A program made the position numbers and the translations under genes. Below the pieces are notes generated by a model. The model was given only the letters and a program-made list of their open reading frames with translations. It did not search any database and was not told where the DNA came from. Shown one piece after another: positions 16,422 to 24,198 of a DNA stretch of 64,000 nt (within the stretch, counting starts at the first letter, position 1; each line of letters opens with the position of its first letter). This stretch comes from Blastococcus sp. CPCC 205250 (GTDB lineage: Bacteria > Actinomycetota > Actinomycetes > Mycobacteriales > Geodermatophilaceae): the NCBI RefSeq assembly GCF_019799925.1, contig NZ_JABGCG010000009.1, positions 181,136 through 245,135 on the forward strand, given 5' to 3'.

Positions 16422-17440
16422 AGCAGGCCCACTTCCTGCATCAGCTCGGTGACGCGGTCCTGGTCCAGCGAGCCGGGGTCGACGTCCGGCGCGCCGAGGG
16501 TGTCCAGCGGGGGCAGCGCCTCGGCCGACGCCACCCCGGTGCCGACCGCGTACTCCAGCGCGGTGCTCTCCGCCAGCCGCTCCTGCGCCTGCGGGCCGGT
16601 CAGGTACTCGACCAGCCGCTGGGCGTCCTCCTGCTGGTCGGAGGAGGCGAGGACGCCGGCGCCGGAGACGCTGAGGAACGCGCCGGGGTCGGTGTTGCCG
16701 AAGAAGTGCAGCGCGGCGTCGTCCCCGCGCAGGGCGTTCTCCGCCTGGTCCCGGTACCAGTAGTAGTGGTACATGATCCCCGCGTCGATCTCGCCCTCGT
16801 CGGCGGCGGTCATCACGGCGGTGTTGCTCTGGTAGACGCCGGCGTTGCGCTCCAGCCCCTCCAGCCAGGCGCGCGTCTCGTCCTCCCCGCGCATGGCGAG
16901 GACGGCGCTGACGATGGCCTGGAAGTCCGCGCCGCCGGCGGCGATGCCGATGCGGCCCTCCCACTCGGGGCCGGCCAGGTCGAGGATCGACGCCGGGAGC
17001 TCGGCCTCGGGGAGCTGCGCGGGGTTGTAGACGAGCACCGTGGACCGCGCCGCGAAGCCCGTCCACGTGCCCGACGACGGCCGGAACTGCTCGCCGACCT
17101 GGTCCAGCGTCGCCTGCTCCAGCGGCGCGAGGAGGCCCTCGCGGTCGAGGATGTCGATCGACGGGCTGTTCTCGGTGAGGAAGACGTCGGCGGGTGACGC
17201 CTCGCCCTCCTGCACGATCTGGTTGGCCAGCTCCGCGTCGTTGCCCTCCCGGAACTCCAGCTCGATGCCGGTCTCCTCGGTGAAGCCCTCGAGCATCGTC
17301 CGCACGAGGCTCTCGTGCTGGGCGCTGTAGACCGTCAGCGTCTCGCCGTCCGCCCCGGCCGAGCCACCGCAGGCGGCCAGCGCCCCGGTCACGGTCAGGG
17401 CGGTGAGAACGGCGGCGGTCGCGCGCCCAGGGGTGTTCAC
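16418..17440 (-). CDS. fbpA: Fe(III)-binding lipoprotein of ABC transporter
   Basis: A 340-residue periplasmic-binding protein anchored as a lipoprotein: signal sequence with lipobox LAAC at about residues 20-24. The mature protein starts TLTVYSAQHESLVRTMLEGF, the FbpA-like opening, and has the iron-binding tyrosine cluster MYHYYWYRD. This class binds ferric ion with an anion. GTG 17440 follows GGAGG (17449-17445). It is the first gene of a minus-strand unit with fbpB and fbpC and is preceded by an iron-box-like site 17 nt upstream of the start. Confidence 0.93.
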   Translation of the reverse strand: MNTPGRATAAVLTALTVTGALAACGGSAGADGETLTVYSAQHESLVRTMLEGFTEETGIELEFREGNDAELANQIVQEGEASPADVFLTENSPSIDILDREGLLAPLEQATLDQVGEQFRPSSGTWTGFAARSTVLVYNPAQLPEAELPASILDLAGPEWEGRIGIAAGGADFQAIVSAVLAMRGEDETRAWLEGLERNAGVYQSNTAVMTAADEGEIDAGIMYHYYWYRDQAENALRGDDAALHFFGNTDPGAFLSVSGAGVLASSDQQEDAQRLVEYLTGPQAQERLAESTALEYAVGTGVASAEALPPLDTLGAPDVDPGSLDQDRVTELMQEVGLL

Positions 17441-17456
17441 GGTTCCTCCAGAGGGT

Positions 17457-17475
17457 GTAGGCGAGGCACACCTAA
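17457..17475 (-). promoter_or_regulatory. IdeR/DtxR-type iron box upstream of fbpA
   Basis: Minus strand TTAGGTGTGCCTCGCCTAC, about 13 of 19 matches to the DtxR/IdeR consensus, placed between fbpA and the divergent acetyltransferase. Position and the iron-transport cargo support metal-dependent repression. Confidence 0.65.
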
Positions 17476-17533
17476 GCACGAGTGTGCACGAGGCGGGCGA
17501 CCGCGCGGGACGGGGATGGGCTACAACGGGACG

Positions 17534-17995
17534 GTGTCCGATCCGACGCCCGCTCCGCCGTCCCCGACGCTGCGCACCGCCCGTTTCGCCGAGCTGACCC
17601 CCTTCGAGGTCTACGCGCTGTGCCGGCTGCGGGTCGACGTCTTCGTCGTCGAGCAGGAGTGCCCCTACCCCGAGCTCGACGGCCGCGACGTCGAGCCGGC
17701 CACGGTGCACCTGTGGGCCGAGGTCGACGGCGAGGTCGCGGCCACCATCCGCGTCCTGGACGACGGCGCCACCCGCGCCATCGGCCGGGTGGCCACGGCG
17801 CCGGCCCACCGGGGTGCGGGGCTGGCCGCGCAGCTGGTCGGGGCCGGGATCGCGCTGTGCGAGGGCGTGCCGATCACCCTCGGCGCCCAGGCCCACCTCG
17901 AGGGCTGGTACGAGCGGTTCGGCTTCCGGCGCAGCGGCCCCGGCTACGTCGAGGACGGCATCCCGCACGTGCCGATGCGCCGCGAGCCGGCCTGA
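17534..17995 (+). CDS. ElaA-type GNAT N-acetyltransferase
   Basis: A 153-residue GNAT protein with the ElaA opening FAELTPFEVYALCRLRVDVF and VVEQECPYPELDGRD, then the acetyl-CoA loop region IGRVATAPAHRGAGLAAQLV (R-x-x-G-x-G/A) and YERFGFRRSGPGYVEDGIPH at the end. Substrate unknown. GTG 17534 is favoured because TACAAC (17522-17527) ends 6 nt upstream; ATG 17516 is an in-frame alternative adding six residues. It is divergent from fbpA and shares the intergenic iron box, so it could be co-regulated. Confidence 0.85.
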   Translation: MSDPTPAPPSPTLRTARFAELTPFEVYALCRLRVDVFVVEQECPYPELDGRDVEPATVHLWAEVDGEVAATIRVLDDGATRAIGRVATAPAHRGAGLAAQLVGAGIALCEGVPITLGAQAHLEGWYERFGFRRSGPGYVEDGIPHVPMRREPA

Positions 17996-18035
17996 GGCTC
18001 CGGCCCGCTCACCGGCCTGCGCGGCGCCGGGCTGG

Positions 18036-18920
18036 TCACCGCTGGGCGATGCGGCGCACCTCCGGCTGCACGCCGTCGCTCTTGTGCACGTTGCTCGACC
18101 ACACCGGCTCGGGATGGGTGTCGGTCCCCGCGACGACGTCCTCGGCGGTGCGCAGCTTGGCGACCTTGTGCACCAGCACGCCGAAGCCGATCTTCGCGAT
18201 GACGTCGGCGGCGGAGTAGCCGACCTGCATCGCCGTGTACCAGGCCGGCGTCACGTCGGCGAAGACCGGGACGGCGTACACCAGCGGGTAGACCCCGAAG
18301 CTGCTGAGCAGCACGATCGTCGCGTTCCGCAGGCTGGTCGCCGCCTCGGTCCCCATCGTCGGCAGCGACGCGCGCACCGCCGCGATGAGGACGACGTACA
18401 GGTAGGCGAAGAAGGCGGTGCTGATCAGCCCCCACACGACCAGCGCCCCGGTGTCGCGGCCCTCCCCCACCACCTGCGCGCCGATGTAGCCGGTGACGAT
18501 CATCAGGAAGGCCGAGACCATCGCCCCGGTGCGCACCCGCCGGGCCCGGGCGCCGCTGAGCGAGCAGACGGCCAGCAGCTCGACGGTCAGCAGCGGCACG
18601 GTCACCGACCAGTCGATGTACCGGGTGCCCTCGGTGGTGCGCGCCTCCTCGGTCGGCACGTACACGCCGTCGGTGAGCCGGAACCCGCTGTCGATGTCGG
18701 AGTACAGGACCGCGTAGGCCAGGGTCGCCACCGCGGCCAGGCACAGCGCGGCGTAGGAGGAGGGCCGGTAGCGCGCCGACACCTCGTCCCGGCTGGTCAG
18801 CGAGTAGAGGAAGTAGGCCAGCAGGGCGAAGCCCGCACCGAGCACCGCGAACTGGACGACGTCGTAGAGGCCCGGGGTGAGCGTCTGCAGTTCGGGGGCG
18901 CGGCTGTCGGCAGGGTCCAC
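18036..18920 (-). CDS. Microbial rhodopsin, DTE-type proton pump
   Basis: A 294-residue seven-helix rhodopsin. Helix C reads RYIDWSVTVPLLTVELL, giving Asp103, Thr107 and Glu114 at the bacteriorhodopsin 85/89/96 positions (DTE, an outward proton-pump pattern). Leu111 at the 93 position predicts green absorption. Helix G has Asp239 and the retinal Schiff-base Lys243 (AADVIAKIGFG). Helix F has Phe208 where bacteriorhodopsin has Trp182 (SSFGVYP). The B-C loop is long, about 25 residues. GTG 18920 has a GGAG upstream. No carotenoid-cleavage gene for retinal lies in the window. Confidence 0.95.
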   Translation of the reverse strand: MDPADSRAPELQTLTPGLYDVVQFAVLGAGFALLAYFLYSLTSRDEVSARYRPSSYAALCLAAVATLAYAVLYSDIDSGFRLTDGVYVPTEEARTTEGTRYIDWSVTVPLLTVELLAVCSLSGARARRVRTGAMVSAFLMIVTGYIGAQVVGEGRDTGALVVWGLISTAFFAYLYVVLIAAVRASLPTMGTEAATSLRNATIVLLSSFGVYPLVYAVPVFADVTPAWYTAMQVGYSAADVIAKIGFGVLVHKVAKLRTAEDVVAGTDTHPEPVWSSNVHKSDGVQPEVRRIAQR

Positions 18921-19009
18921 GGGTCAGCTCCGGAGGGACGGCGGGGGGACACTCCGGCTGTCCCCGCAGGTGCGCGTGCGCACACCCGCGGCCGGGCACC
19001 ATCTGCGCC

Positions 19010-19354
19010 GTGGACGCCGCCGCCCCGGTCCCCCGCGATCGCGACCCCGCCGACCTGCTGCGGACCGCCGCCGACCGGCTCGAGGCCCTCGCGGCGCGGA
19101 CGACGGCAGGCGACTGGCGCGTCACCGGGCTGCTGGCCAGCCGCCCCGAGGTGGTCGCCACCCGGCCCGGCGGGGGCACCGAGCACGTCGCCGAGGCGCG
19201 GGCGGGTTCCGCCGCGTGGATCGCCGCCCTGTCCCCCGCGATCGCCCCGCCGCTGACCGCCGCCCTCCGCGCGGCCGCCGGGGAGCCGGACCCGGCCCCG
19301 GACCTCGTCACCCTCGCCGCGGTGCTCCTGGACCGCCTGCCCGGCCGCAGGTAG
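19010..19354 (+). CDS. Small conserved hypothetical protein
   Basis: A 114-residue soluble helical protein starting at GTG 19010. The pattern DLLRTAADRLEALAARTTAG, LLASRPEVVATRP, then EHVAEARAGSAAWIAALSP resembles a recurrent actinobacterial hypothetical family, and the AEARAGSAAWIAAL helix is reminiscent of the DinB/maleylpyruvate-isomerase-like helical proteins, but no metal-binding histidines are clear. It is divergent from the rhodopsin gene (89 nt between starts) and convergent with the DM13 gene. No function is proposed. Confidence 0.65.
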   Translation: MDAAAPVPRDRDPADLLRTAADRLEALAARTTAGDWRVTGLLASRPEVVATRPGGGTEHVAEARAGSAAWIAALSPAIAPPLTAALRAAAGEPDPAPDLVTLAAVLLDRLPGRR

Positions 19355-19363
19355 CCGGCCGGG

Positions 19364-19939
19364 TCAGGCCGCGACCGGCACCAGGTCCGCCGCCCCGAAG
19401 GCGGCGTCGAAGCGGTCGCACCAGATCACCACGCTCGTGTAGCCCGTGGCGTCCACCCCCTGTGGGACGACGTAGTTCTGGTCGCCGACGTTGCCCTTGA
19501 GGGCTCCCAGGTCGACGGCCGCGTCGTCGAAGGCCGCCTCGGTGCCCTGCGCCGGGTTCTGGGAGAGGTAGACGAACAGCGCGGGGCCGTTCGAGGTCTC
19601 GAAGCCCTCCAGCCGCACGACGACCTGACCGTCGGGCAGCTGCACCACCCGGACGGTGCCCACCGTCTCGTGCTCGCGGGAGACGAAGGTGCCGGTCGCC
19701 AGGTCGACGGGTCCGGGCGGCGCGGACGGCGCGGACGGCGTCCCGAGGCCGCCTGCGGGACCGCCGTCGGTCCCGCCCTGCTCGTCGGCCGACGGTGCGG
19801 CCACCGAGGGCAGCGCCTCGGACACCTCGTCGTCGTAGAACAGCTTCTGCGGCTGGAACCAGATCAGCACGAAGGCCCCCAGTCCGACCACCACCAGCGC
19901 TGCCGTTGCCCAGATCCAGGTCCTCCGCCGCGTCGTCAC
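19364..19939 (-). CDS. Membrane-anchored DM13 domain protein
   Basis: A 191-residue protein with one N-terminal transmembrane helix (about residues 8-28), a Pro/Gly/Ser-rich extracytoplasmic linker, then a DM13 domain (about 80-190): ATGTFVSREHETVGTVRVVQ, LRLEGF-type strand, GPALFVYLS, LGALKGNVGDQNYVVP and the conserved Cys in VVIWCDRF. DM13 domains are thought to handle electron transfer or redox at the cell surface. TACATT (19953-19948) lies 8 nt before GTG 19939. It stands alone. Confidence 0.88.
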   Translation of the reverse strand: MTTRRRTWIWATAALVVVGLGAFVLIWFQPQKLFYDDEVSEALPSVAAPSADEQGGTDGGPAGGLGTPSAPSAPPGPVDLATGTFVSREHETVGTVRVVQLPDGQVVVRLEGFETSNGPALFVYLSQNPAQGTEAAFDDAAVDLGALKGNVGDQNYVVPQGVDATGYTSVVIWCDRFDAAFGAADLVPVAA

Positions 19940-20043
19940 GGCCGGGCAATGTAGACCGGCTCCCGGCGCCCCGGGGGCTTCTGCGGCGCGGTGCGCGGAG
20001 ACGGCCGGGCGTGGCCGCCGGAGCGCAGGGGTAGGGCCCGGCC

Positions 20044-20427
20044 ATGGCTGACGACACGACGACCGGGGGCTTCGCGGAGCGGCTCGGGGCCCGGGTGGAG
20101 GACACCGACGAGGGCGGGGCGCGGGTGTCCTTCGAGGTCACCGACGAGCACCTCAACCCGGCGGGGACCCTGCACGGCGGCGTGCTCGCCACCCTCGTCG
20201 ACACCGCCATGGGGCAGGCCGTGCGCACGGTCACCGACGAGGGCGACGTCCCGGCGACCAGCCAGCTCACCGTCACCTACCTGCGGCCGGGGAAGCCCGG
20301 GCCGCTCACGGTCACCGCCGCGGTGCGCACCCGCGGCGAGCACCTCACCGTCTGCGAGGCCGACGTCGAGCAGGAGGGCACGGCCCTCGCCCACGCGGTG
20401 GCGACCTTCGCGCTGCTGCACCACTGA
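20044..20427 (+). CDS. PaaI-type hotdog thioesterase
   Basis: A 127-residue hotdog-fold acyl-CoA thioesterase. The central helix carries NPAGTLHGGVLATLVDTAMG, the HGG-x-x-x-x-x-D signature with the Asp/Gly positions used by PaaI-like enzymes, followed by TSQLTVTYLRPGKPGPLTV. Likely hydrolyses an aryl- or medium-chain acyl-CoA. TAGGGC (20032-20037) is 6 nt before ATG 20044, another leaderless-type start. It precedes the DUF427 gene by 37 nt. Confidence 0.9.
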   Translation: MADDTTTGGFAERLGARVEDTDEGGARVSFEVTDEHLNPAGTLHGGVLATLVDTAMGQAVRTVTDEGDVPATSQLTVTYLRPGKPGPLTVTAAVRTRGEHLTVCEADVEQEGTALAHAVATFALLHH

Positions 20428-20464
20428 GCCGCCACGACCCGGCCCGGAGGAGGACGATCGGGTC

Positions 20465-20746
20465 ATGACCACTGCCACCTGGAACGGGACCGTCCTCGCC
20501 GAGTCCGACGACATCGTCACCGTGGAGGGCAACGCCTACTTCCCGCGCGCGTCGGTGCGCGAGGACGTGCTGCGCCCGTCGACCACGCACACCACCTGCC
20601 CGTGGAAGGGCGAGGCGTCGTACTTCTCCATCGAGGTCGACGGCCAGACCAACAGCGACGCCGCCTGGTACTACCCGCAGCCCAAGCCGGCGGCCGAGGA
20701 GATCACCGGGCGCGTGGCGTTCTGGAAGGGCGTCGAGGTCCGCTGA
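20465..20746 (+). CDS. DUF427 domain protein
   Basis: A 93-residue DUF427 protein: TWNGTVLAESDDIVTVEGNA, YFPRASV, then STTHTTCPWKGEASYFSIEV, the family hallmark with THTTCPWKG, and RVAFWKGVEV at the end. The fold is a small beta-structure of unknown activity. GGAGGAGG at 20446-20453 positions ATG 20465. Probably expressed with the preceding thioesterase. Confidence 0.92.
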   Translation: MTTATWNGTVLAESDDIVTVEGNAYFPRASVREDVLRPSTTHTTCPWKGEASYFSIEVDGQTNSDAAWYYPQPKPAAEEITGRVAFWKGVEVR

Positions 20747-20759
20747 CGGTCCTCCCCCG

Positions 20760-20788
20760 TGCCCCCGCCGCCACGGCGGGCGGGGGCA
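20760..20788. terminator. Bidirectional terminator hairpin
   Basis: TGCCCCCGCC (20760-20769) pairs with GGCGGGGGCA-type sequence at 20779-20788, a 10-bp stem with a 9-nt loop that can add a small inner stem. It sits between the convergent DUF427 gene and the gene at 20801. Confidence 0.65.
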
Positions 20789-20800
20789 TGGGGCCCGCCG

Positions 20801-21238
20801 TCACCGGCGGGGCCGGGCACCCGCGAGGTCGCGGGCCGACGCGGCGTCGTCCGGGTCGAGGGCCCGGGTGCGCTCCTGGCGCTCGATGAGCCGGTGGTAG
20901 GCCGTCCACGCCTCGTCGGGGGCCAGGTCGAGCGCCGCGGCGATCTCGTCCCAGGCGGCTCCGCCGCGCAGCGCGGCCCGGATGCCGATGAGCTGGCTGT
21001 CGCGCGCCTTGCGCGCGATGACCTCGCCGAGCGCCAGGAGCTCCAGCGCCTCGGGGACGTCGAGGGTGGTGCCCGTGTCGCGGATGGCGCGCCAGTCGTC
21101 CTCGTCGTCGACGGCGACGGAGTCGAGGGTCGCGGAGCCGCTGTCGCGCCGGCTGAGGAAGTCCAGGCGGGTGGCGGCCGTGCTGAGGGAGAACTCCCGC
21201 TCGAGGACCTCGGGGGTGATGTGCATGGGTTCCACCAT
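20801..21238 (-). CDS. Small hypothetical protein with helix-turn-helix-like tail
   Basis: A 145-residue acidic protein from ATG 21238 (ATG 21226 is possible). It has TPEVLEREFSLSTAATRLDF, an Asp/Glu-rich middle, then ALRGGAAWDEIAAALDLAPD and EAWTAYHRLIERQERTRAL, whose spacing looks like a helix-turn-helix of the kind used to space sigma-like or RHH-like domains. No signal peptide or cysteine is present. It may be a small DNA-binding protein; the family is unknown to me. Confidence 0.65.
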   Translation of the reverse strand: MVEPMHITPEVLEREFSLSTAATRLDFLSRRDSGSATLDSVAVDDEDDWRAIRDTGTTLDVPEALELLALGEVIARKARDSQLIGIRAALRGGAAWDEIAAALDLAPDEAWTAYHRLIERQERTRALDPDDAASARDLAGARPRR

Positions 21239-21318
21239 GCCCCCGGTCGCGCGCCGCCCGCGAACCGGCGCCGGTGCGACCCTGGACACGCGGAGGGGGC
21301 GACACCCTGTGCGCCTCC

Positions 21319-21324
21319 TAGGCT
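21319..21324 (+). promoter_or_regulatory. -10 element of a leaderless promoter
   Basis: TAGGCT, gap GCTGGGC (7 nt), GTG 21332. No ribosome-binding site. Confidence 0.6.
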
Positions 21325-21331
21325 GCTGGGC

Positions 21332-21784
21332 GTGCGGGACGGCCGGGCACCCCTCCCCCGCCGCACCGGCACGTGGCGGCGGCTGCTGCGCGAGGTGTCC
21401 GGCTTCGGCCTGGTCGGCGGGGTCTGCTTCGTGCTCGACCTGGCCCTGTTCCAGCTGTTCTACGTGCACGGAGGCGTGTCGCCGGTCGCGGCGAAGGCGC
21501 TGGCCACGCTCGTCACCACCGGCGTCGCGTTCGTCGGCCACCGGTCCCTCACCTACCGTCGGCGTCCCCGCACGTCGGTGCGCCGGGGGTCGCTGCTGTT
21601 CGGCCTGGTGAACGGCACGACGCTGCTGCTGGGGCTCGGCATCATCGCGCTGGTGCGCTACGGGCTGGGCCAGGAGGACGCACTGGTGCTCCAGGCCGCG
21701 AACGTCGCCGCCATCGCGACGGGCACCGTGGTCCGGTTCGTGGCCTACCGCCGGTGGGTGTTCCCGGAGGCCACCCCCGCCTGA
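21332..21784 (+). CDS. GtrA family membrane protein
   Basis: A 150-residue four-helix GtrA/DPMS-type protein. Recognisable segments are REVSGFGLVGGVCFVLDLAL, VAAKALATLVTTGVAFVGHR and the closing VVRFVAYRRWVF. GtrA proteins are thought to flip polyprenyl-phosphate sugars or support GtrB-like transferases. No GtrB partner is adjacent; the GT2 gene at 11237 is a possible distant partner. The stop is followed by a strong hairpin. Confidence 0.9.
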   Translation: MRDGRAPLPRRTGTWRRLLREVSGFGLVGGVCFVLDLALFQLFYVHGGVSPVAAKALATLVTTGVAFVGHRSLTYRRRPRTSVRRGSLLFGLVNGTTLLLGLGIIALVRYGLGQEDALVLQAANVAAIATGTVVRFVAYRRWVFPEATPA

Positions 21785-21803
21785 TCGGGGGCCGCGCGGA
21801 CGA

Positions 21804-21840
21804 CGGAGGGCCCGCACCCTGTGCGGGTGCGGGCCCTCCG
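21804..21840. terminator. Strong bidirectional terminator
   Basis: CGGAGGGCCCGCACCC (21804-21819), loop TGTGC, GGGTGCGGGCCCTCCG (21825-21840): a 16-bp perfect stem between the convergent GtrA and ferritin-like genes. Confidence 0.88.
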
Positions 21841-21857
21841 GTGCGGGAGCGGGAGCG

Positions 21858-22829
21858 TCAGCTGTCGACGCCGACCGCCTCCTTGGCGACCGCGGCGAGA
21901 GCGACCTGGGCGGCGCTGATGACGCTCGACCGGGCCTTGTGGGTCTCCTCGTACCGGATGATCACCCGGATGTCGTGCGGCGAGCGCAGCTCCTTGGCGG
22001 CCTTGGCGGCGTCGCCGGTCGACAGCGAGTCGTAGCCCTTGATGGGCAGCTCGTCGGCGGTGACGTCGCCGAGCTCCTCGCGGGCGGCGCGGGCCACGTC
22101 GGCGGCATCGCGGTTGCCCTCACGGCGGGCGATCCGCTCGGCGCGGCGCAGCGTGGCCGCCCGGCCGACGGTCAGGGTCTCGCGGACGGCGTCGGTGAAG
22201 GAGCTGGCCTTGTCGGCCACCTCGCCCAGCTCGTCGCCGGCCTTCTGGCGCACCTGGGTCGCGCTGTCGAGCACCTCGTTGACCCGGTTGGCGACGAAGC
22301 GCACCGGGGCGTTGGCGGCGCGAGCGGCGGTGCCGGCGACGCGCTGCAGCGGGGTCGGCATGAGAGCGGCCGGACCGCCCAGCGCCTCCTCGGCGAGGAC
22401 GACGGTCAGCCACTCGACGGTGGCCTTGTGCGCGGTGACGAGGCCCTCGGCCAGCTGCACGACCCGCGGCAGCTCGGCGGTGGTGGCGAGCACCTTGACG
22501 TAGGTGGCGCGGTCGAGGAGCTGGTGCTCGAGCTGCAGGTCCTGCAGGAGGGCCTCCTCGAACGGCTCGGCCTGCTCGAAGGTGGCCTTGAGCAGCGCCG
22601 AGAGGCGGCCCAGCGCGGGGGTCACCACGTCGGGGACACCGCCCAGTGCGCGCAGCTGCTCGGTGATCAGCCGGGTGCGCTCGGCGGCGTTGTCGGCGTT
22701 CTGGGTCAGCTCACGGCGCACGGCGTCCGTGCGGGCCTGCGCGACGCGGGTGCGGGCGACCTGCTCCTCGGTCTGCGTGAGCAGCACGAGGGCGCGGAGC
22801 TGGTTGACGATCTTGGTGTTGTCGGTCAT
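21858..22829 (-). CDS. Ferritin-like helical protein
   Basis: A 323-residue, mostly helical protein. MTDNTKIVNQLRALVLLTQT opens it, followed by long amphipathic helices (ARTDAVRRELTQNADNAAER; EEALLQDLQLEHQLLDRATY) reminiscent of actinobacterial ferritin-like/DUF-type four-helix proteins, a hydrophobic middle around residue 165, and an acidic-basic C-terminal third. The di-iron EXXH pattern is not obvious, so iron binding is uncertain. GGAG precedes ATG 22829; in-frame ATG 22847 is less likely. Candidate operators lie upstream at 22857-22920. Confidence 0.7.
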   Translation of the reverse strand: MTDNTKIVNQLRALVLLTQTEEQVARTRVAQARTDAVRRELTQNADNAAERTRLITEQLRALGGVPDVVTPALGRLSALLKATFEQAEPFEEALLQDLQLEHQLLDRATYVKVLATTAELPRVVQLAEGLVTAHKATVEWLTVVLAEEALGGPAALMPTPLQRVAGTAARAANAPVRFVANRVNEVLDSATQVRQKAGDELGEVADKASSFTDAVRETLTVGRAATLRRAERIARREGNRDAADVARAAREELGDVTADELPIKGYDSLSTGDAAKAAKELRSPHDIRVIIRYEETHKARSSVISAAQVALAAVAKEAVGVDS

Positions 22830-22856
22830 GGCGGGGACTCCAGACATCGGGGATGA

Positions 22857-22868
22857 CCTGACGTCAGG
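22857..22868. promoter_or_regulatory. 12-bp perfect palindrome
   Basis: CCTGACGTCAGG, 28-39 nt upstream of ATG 22829, in the 367-bp interval between the ferritin-like and oxygenase genes. Position suits a repressor site. Confidence 0.4.
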
Positions 22869-22890
22869 GTGATGCCCACGTCCGGCCGAC

Positions 22891-22918
22891 TGCTAACTCC
22901 TGCAAGCGGATTGCTAGC
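22891..22918. promoter_or_regulatory. Three helically phased heptamers
   Basis: TGCTAAC (22891-22897), TGCAAGC (22901-22907) and TGCTAGC (22912-22918) repeat at 10- and 11-nt intervals; the outer parts also form CTGCTA...TAGCAG. The arrangement fits cooperative binding of a helix-turn-helix regulator upstream of the ferritin-like gene. Confidence 0.5.
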
Positions 22919-22940
22919 AGTGACCCTCGCCACGCCGGGT

Positions 22941-22979
22941 CGACATGTCGGCACACCGACAGGCCGACAGGCCGACACC
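22941..22979. repeat. Short CCGACAGG repeats and CGACATGTCG palindrome
   Basis: CGACATGTCG (22941-22950) is followed by CCGACAGG, CCGACAGG, CCGACACC (22956, 22964, 22972). The rest of the interval to 23196 holds only a possible promoter (TAGCGT 23155-23160) for the oxygenase gene. Confidence 0.55.
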
Positions 22980-23196
22980 TCGACCCGTCCTCCGGTGCCG
23001 GCCGACCGCCTGGCCGGGTCGGCGGCACGTCGTCCACCCGGGGTGCGGCCGGGCCGTGGCGGGGGTTGCTGCCCGGTTCCGGCGGTGCGGTCTACCCGGG
23101 CCGGGCGCCCAGGAGTGGGCGGTCCTGCCATTCCGGGGCCCGGTCCGGCGCCCCTAGCGTTCGGCCATCCACCGCCCGCGACCCCGGGAGCCCGCC

Positions 23197-24189
23197 ATGT
23201 CGACCGTCCCCGTCATCGACGTCCACCCCTTCCTCACCGGGTCGGACGCCGACCGCCGTCGCGTCGCGGCCGAGATCGCGGCCGCCTGCGAGCACATCGG
23301 CTTCTTCCAGATCACCGGCCACGGCGTCGACGAGGGCTTCGCCGAGGAGACCTACCGCGCCGCCCGCGCCTTCTTCGACCTGCCCGCCGACCGCAAGGCC
23401 GAGGTCGCGCAGCCCTCGTCCGACGTCGTCCGCGGCTGGTCCGCGGTCGGCGCCGAGGGCCTGGCCGCCTCGATGGACGCCGCCGCTCCGGGCGACCTCA
23501 AGGAGAAGTTCGACATGGGGACGCCGGACGTGCCGGACGACCCGTACTTCGGTCCCGAGCAGGCGGGCACCCACTTCGCGCCCAACCTGTGGCCGTCGGC
23601 CCTGCCGGAGATGCGGCCGCTGTTCGAGCGGTACTTCGTCGAGATGGGCGAGCTGAGCCGTCAGCTCATGCGCGCGTTCGCCCTCGGCCTCGACCTGGAC
23701 GTCGACTTCTTCGAGTCCCGGATCGACCGGCACATCAGCATGTTCCGGGCGATCAACTACCCCGAGCAGCTCACCGAGCCGCTGCCGGGGCAGCTGCGGG
23801 CGGGGGTGCACACCGACTACGGCAGCCTGACGATCGTCCGGCAGGAGGAGGCGCCCGGCGGACTCCAGGTGCGCGACAAGACCGGCGACTGGGTCGACGT
23901 CCCGGTCGTGCCCGGCGGGCTGGTGATCAACATCGGCGACCTGATGGCCGAGTGGACCAACGACCGATGGGTCTCCACGCTGCACCGCGTGGTCAACCCG
24001 CCGCGGGAGGTGGCAGCGGACAGCCGCCGGCTGTCGCTGATCTTCTTCCACCAGCCCAACTACGACGCCGTCATCGAGTGCCTGCCCGGCTGCCTGCCCC
24101 CCGGTGAGGCCCCGCGCCACTCCCCGGTGACGTCCGGCGACCACCTGCTGGGCAAGTTCCTCAAGCAGGTCGCCTTCGACGCGGCCTGA
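23197..24189 (+). CDS. Isopenicillin N synthase-type 2OG-Fe(II) oxygenase
   Basis: A 330-residue double-stranded beta-helix dioxygenase. The N-terminal DIOX_N region reads VPVIDVHPFLTG and HIGFFQITGHGVDEGF; the iron facial triad is His and Asp in GVHTDYGSLTIV and the later His in STLHRVVNPP; RRLSLIFFHQP supplies the Arg-x-Ser that binds 2-oxoglutarate. GGGAG (23186-23190) sits 6 nt before ATG 23197, and TAGCGT at 23155-23160 is a possible -10. Family members oxidise small molecules; no biosynthetic partner is adjacent, so substrate is unknown. Confidence 0.9.
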   Translation: MSTVPVIDVHPFLTGSDADRRRVAAEIAAACEHIGFFQITGHGVDEGFAEETYRAARAFFDLPADRKAEVAQPSSDVVRGWSAVGAEGLAASMDAAAPGDLKEKFDMGTPDVPDDPYFGPEQAGTHFAPNLWPSALPEMRPLFERYFVEMGELSRQLMRAFALGLDLDVDFFESRIDRHISMFRAINYPEQLTEPLPGQLRAGVHTDYGSLTIVRQEEAPGGLQVRDKTGDWVDVPVVPGGLVINIGDLMAEWTNDRWVSTLHRVVNPPREVAADSRRLSLIFFHQPNYDAVIECLPGCLPPGEAPRHSPVTSGDHLLGKFLKQVAFDAA

Positions 24190-24198
24190 CGCCCCGGC

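Noticed and set aside
22941..22979. CCGACAGG repeats as CRISPR or replication iterons
   Set aside because: Only three 8-bp units without spacers; no cas, rep or partition genes.
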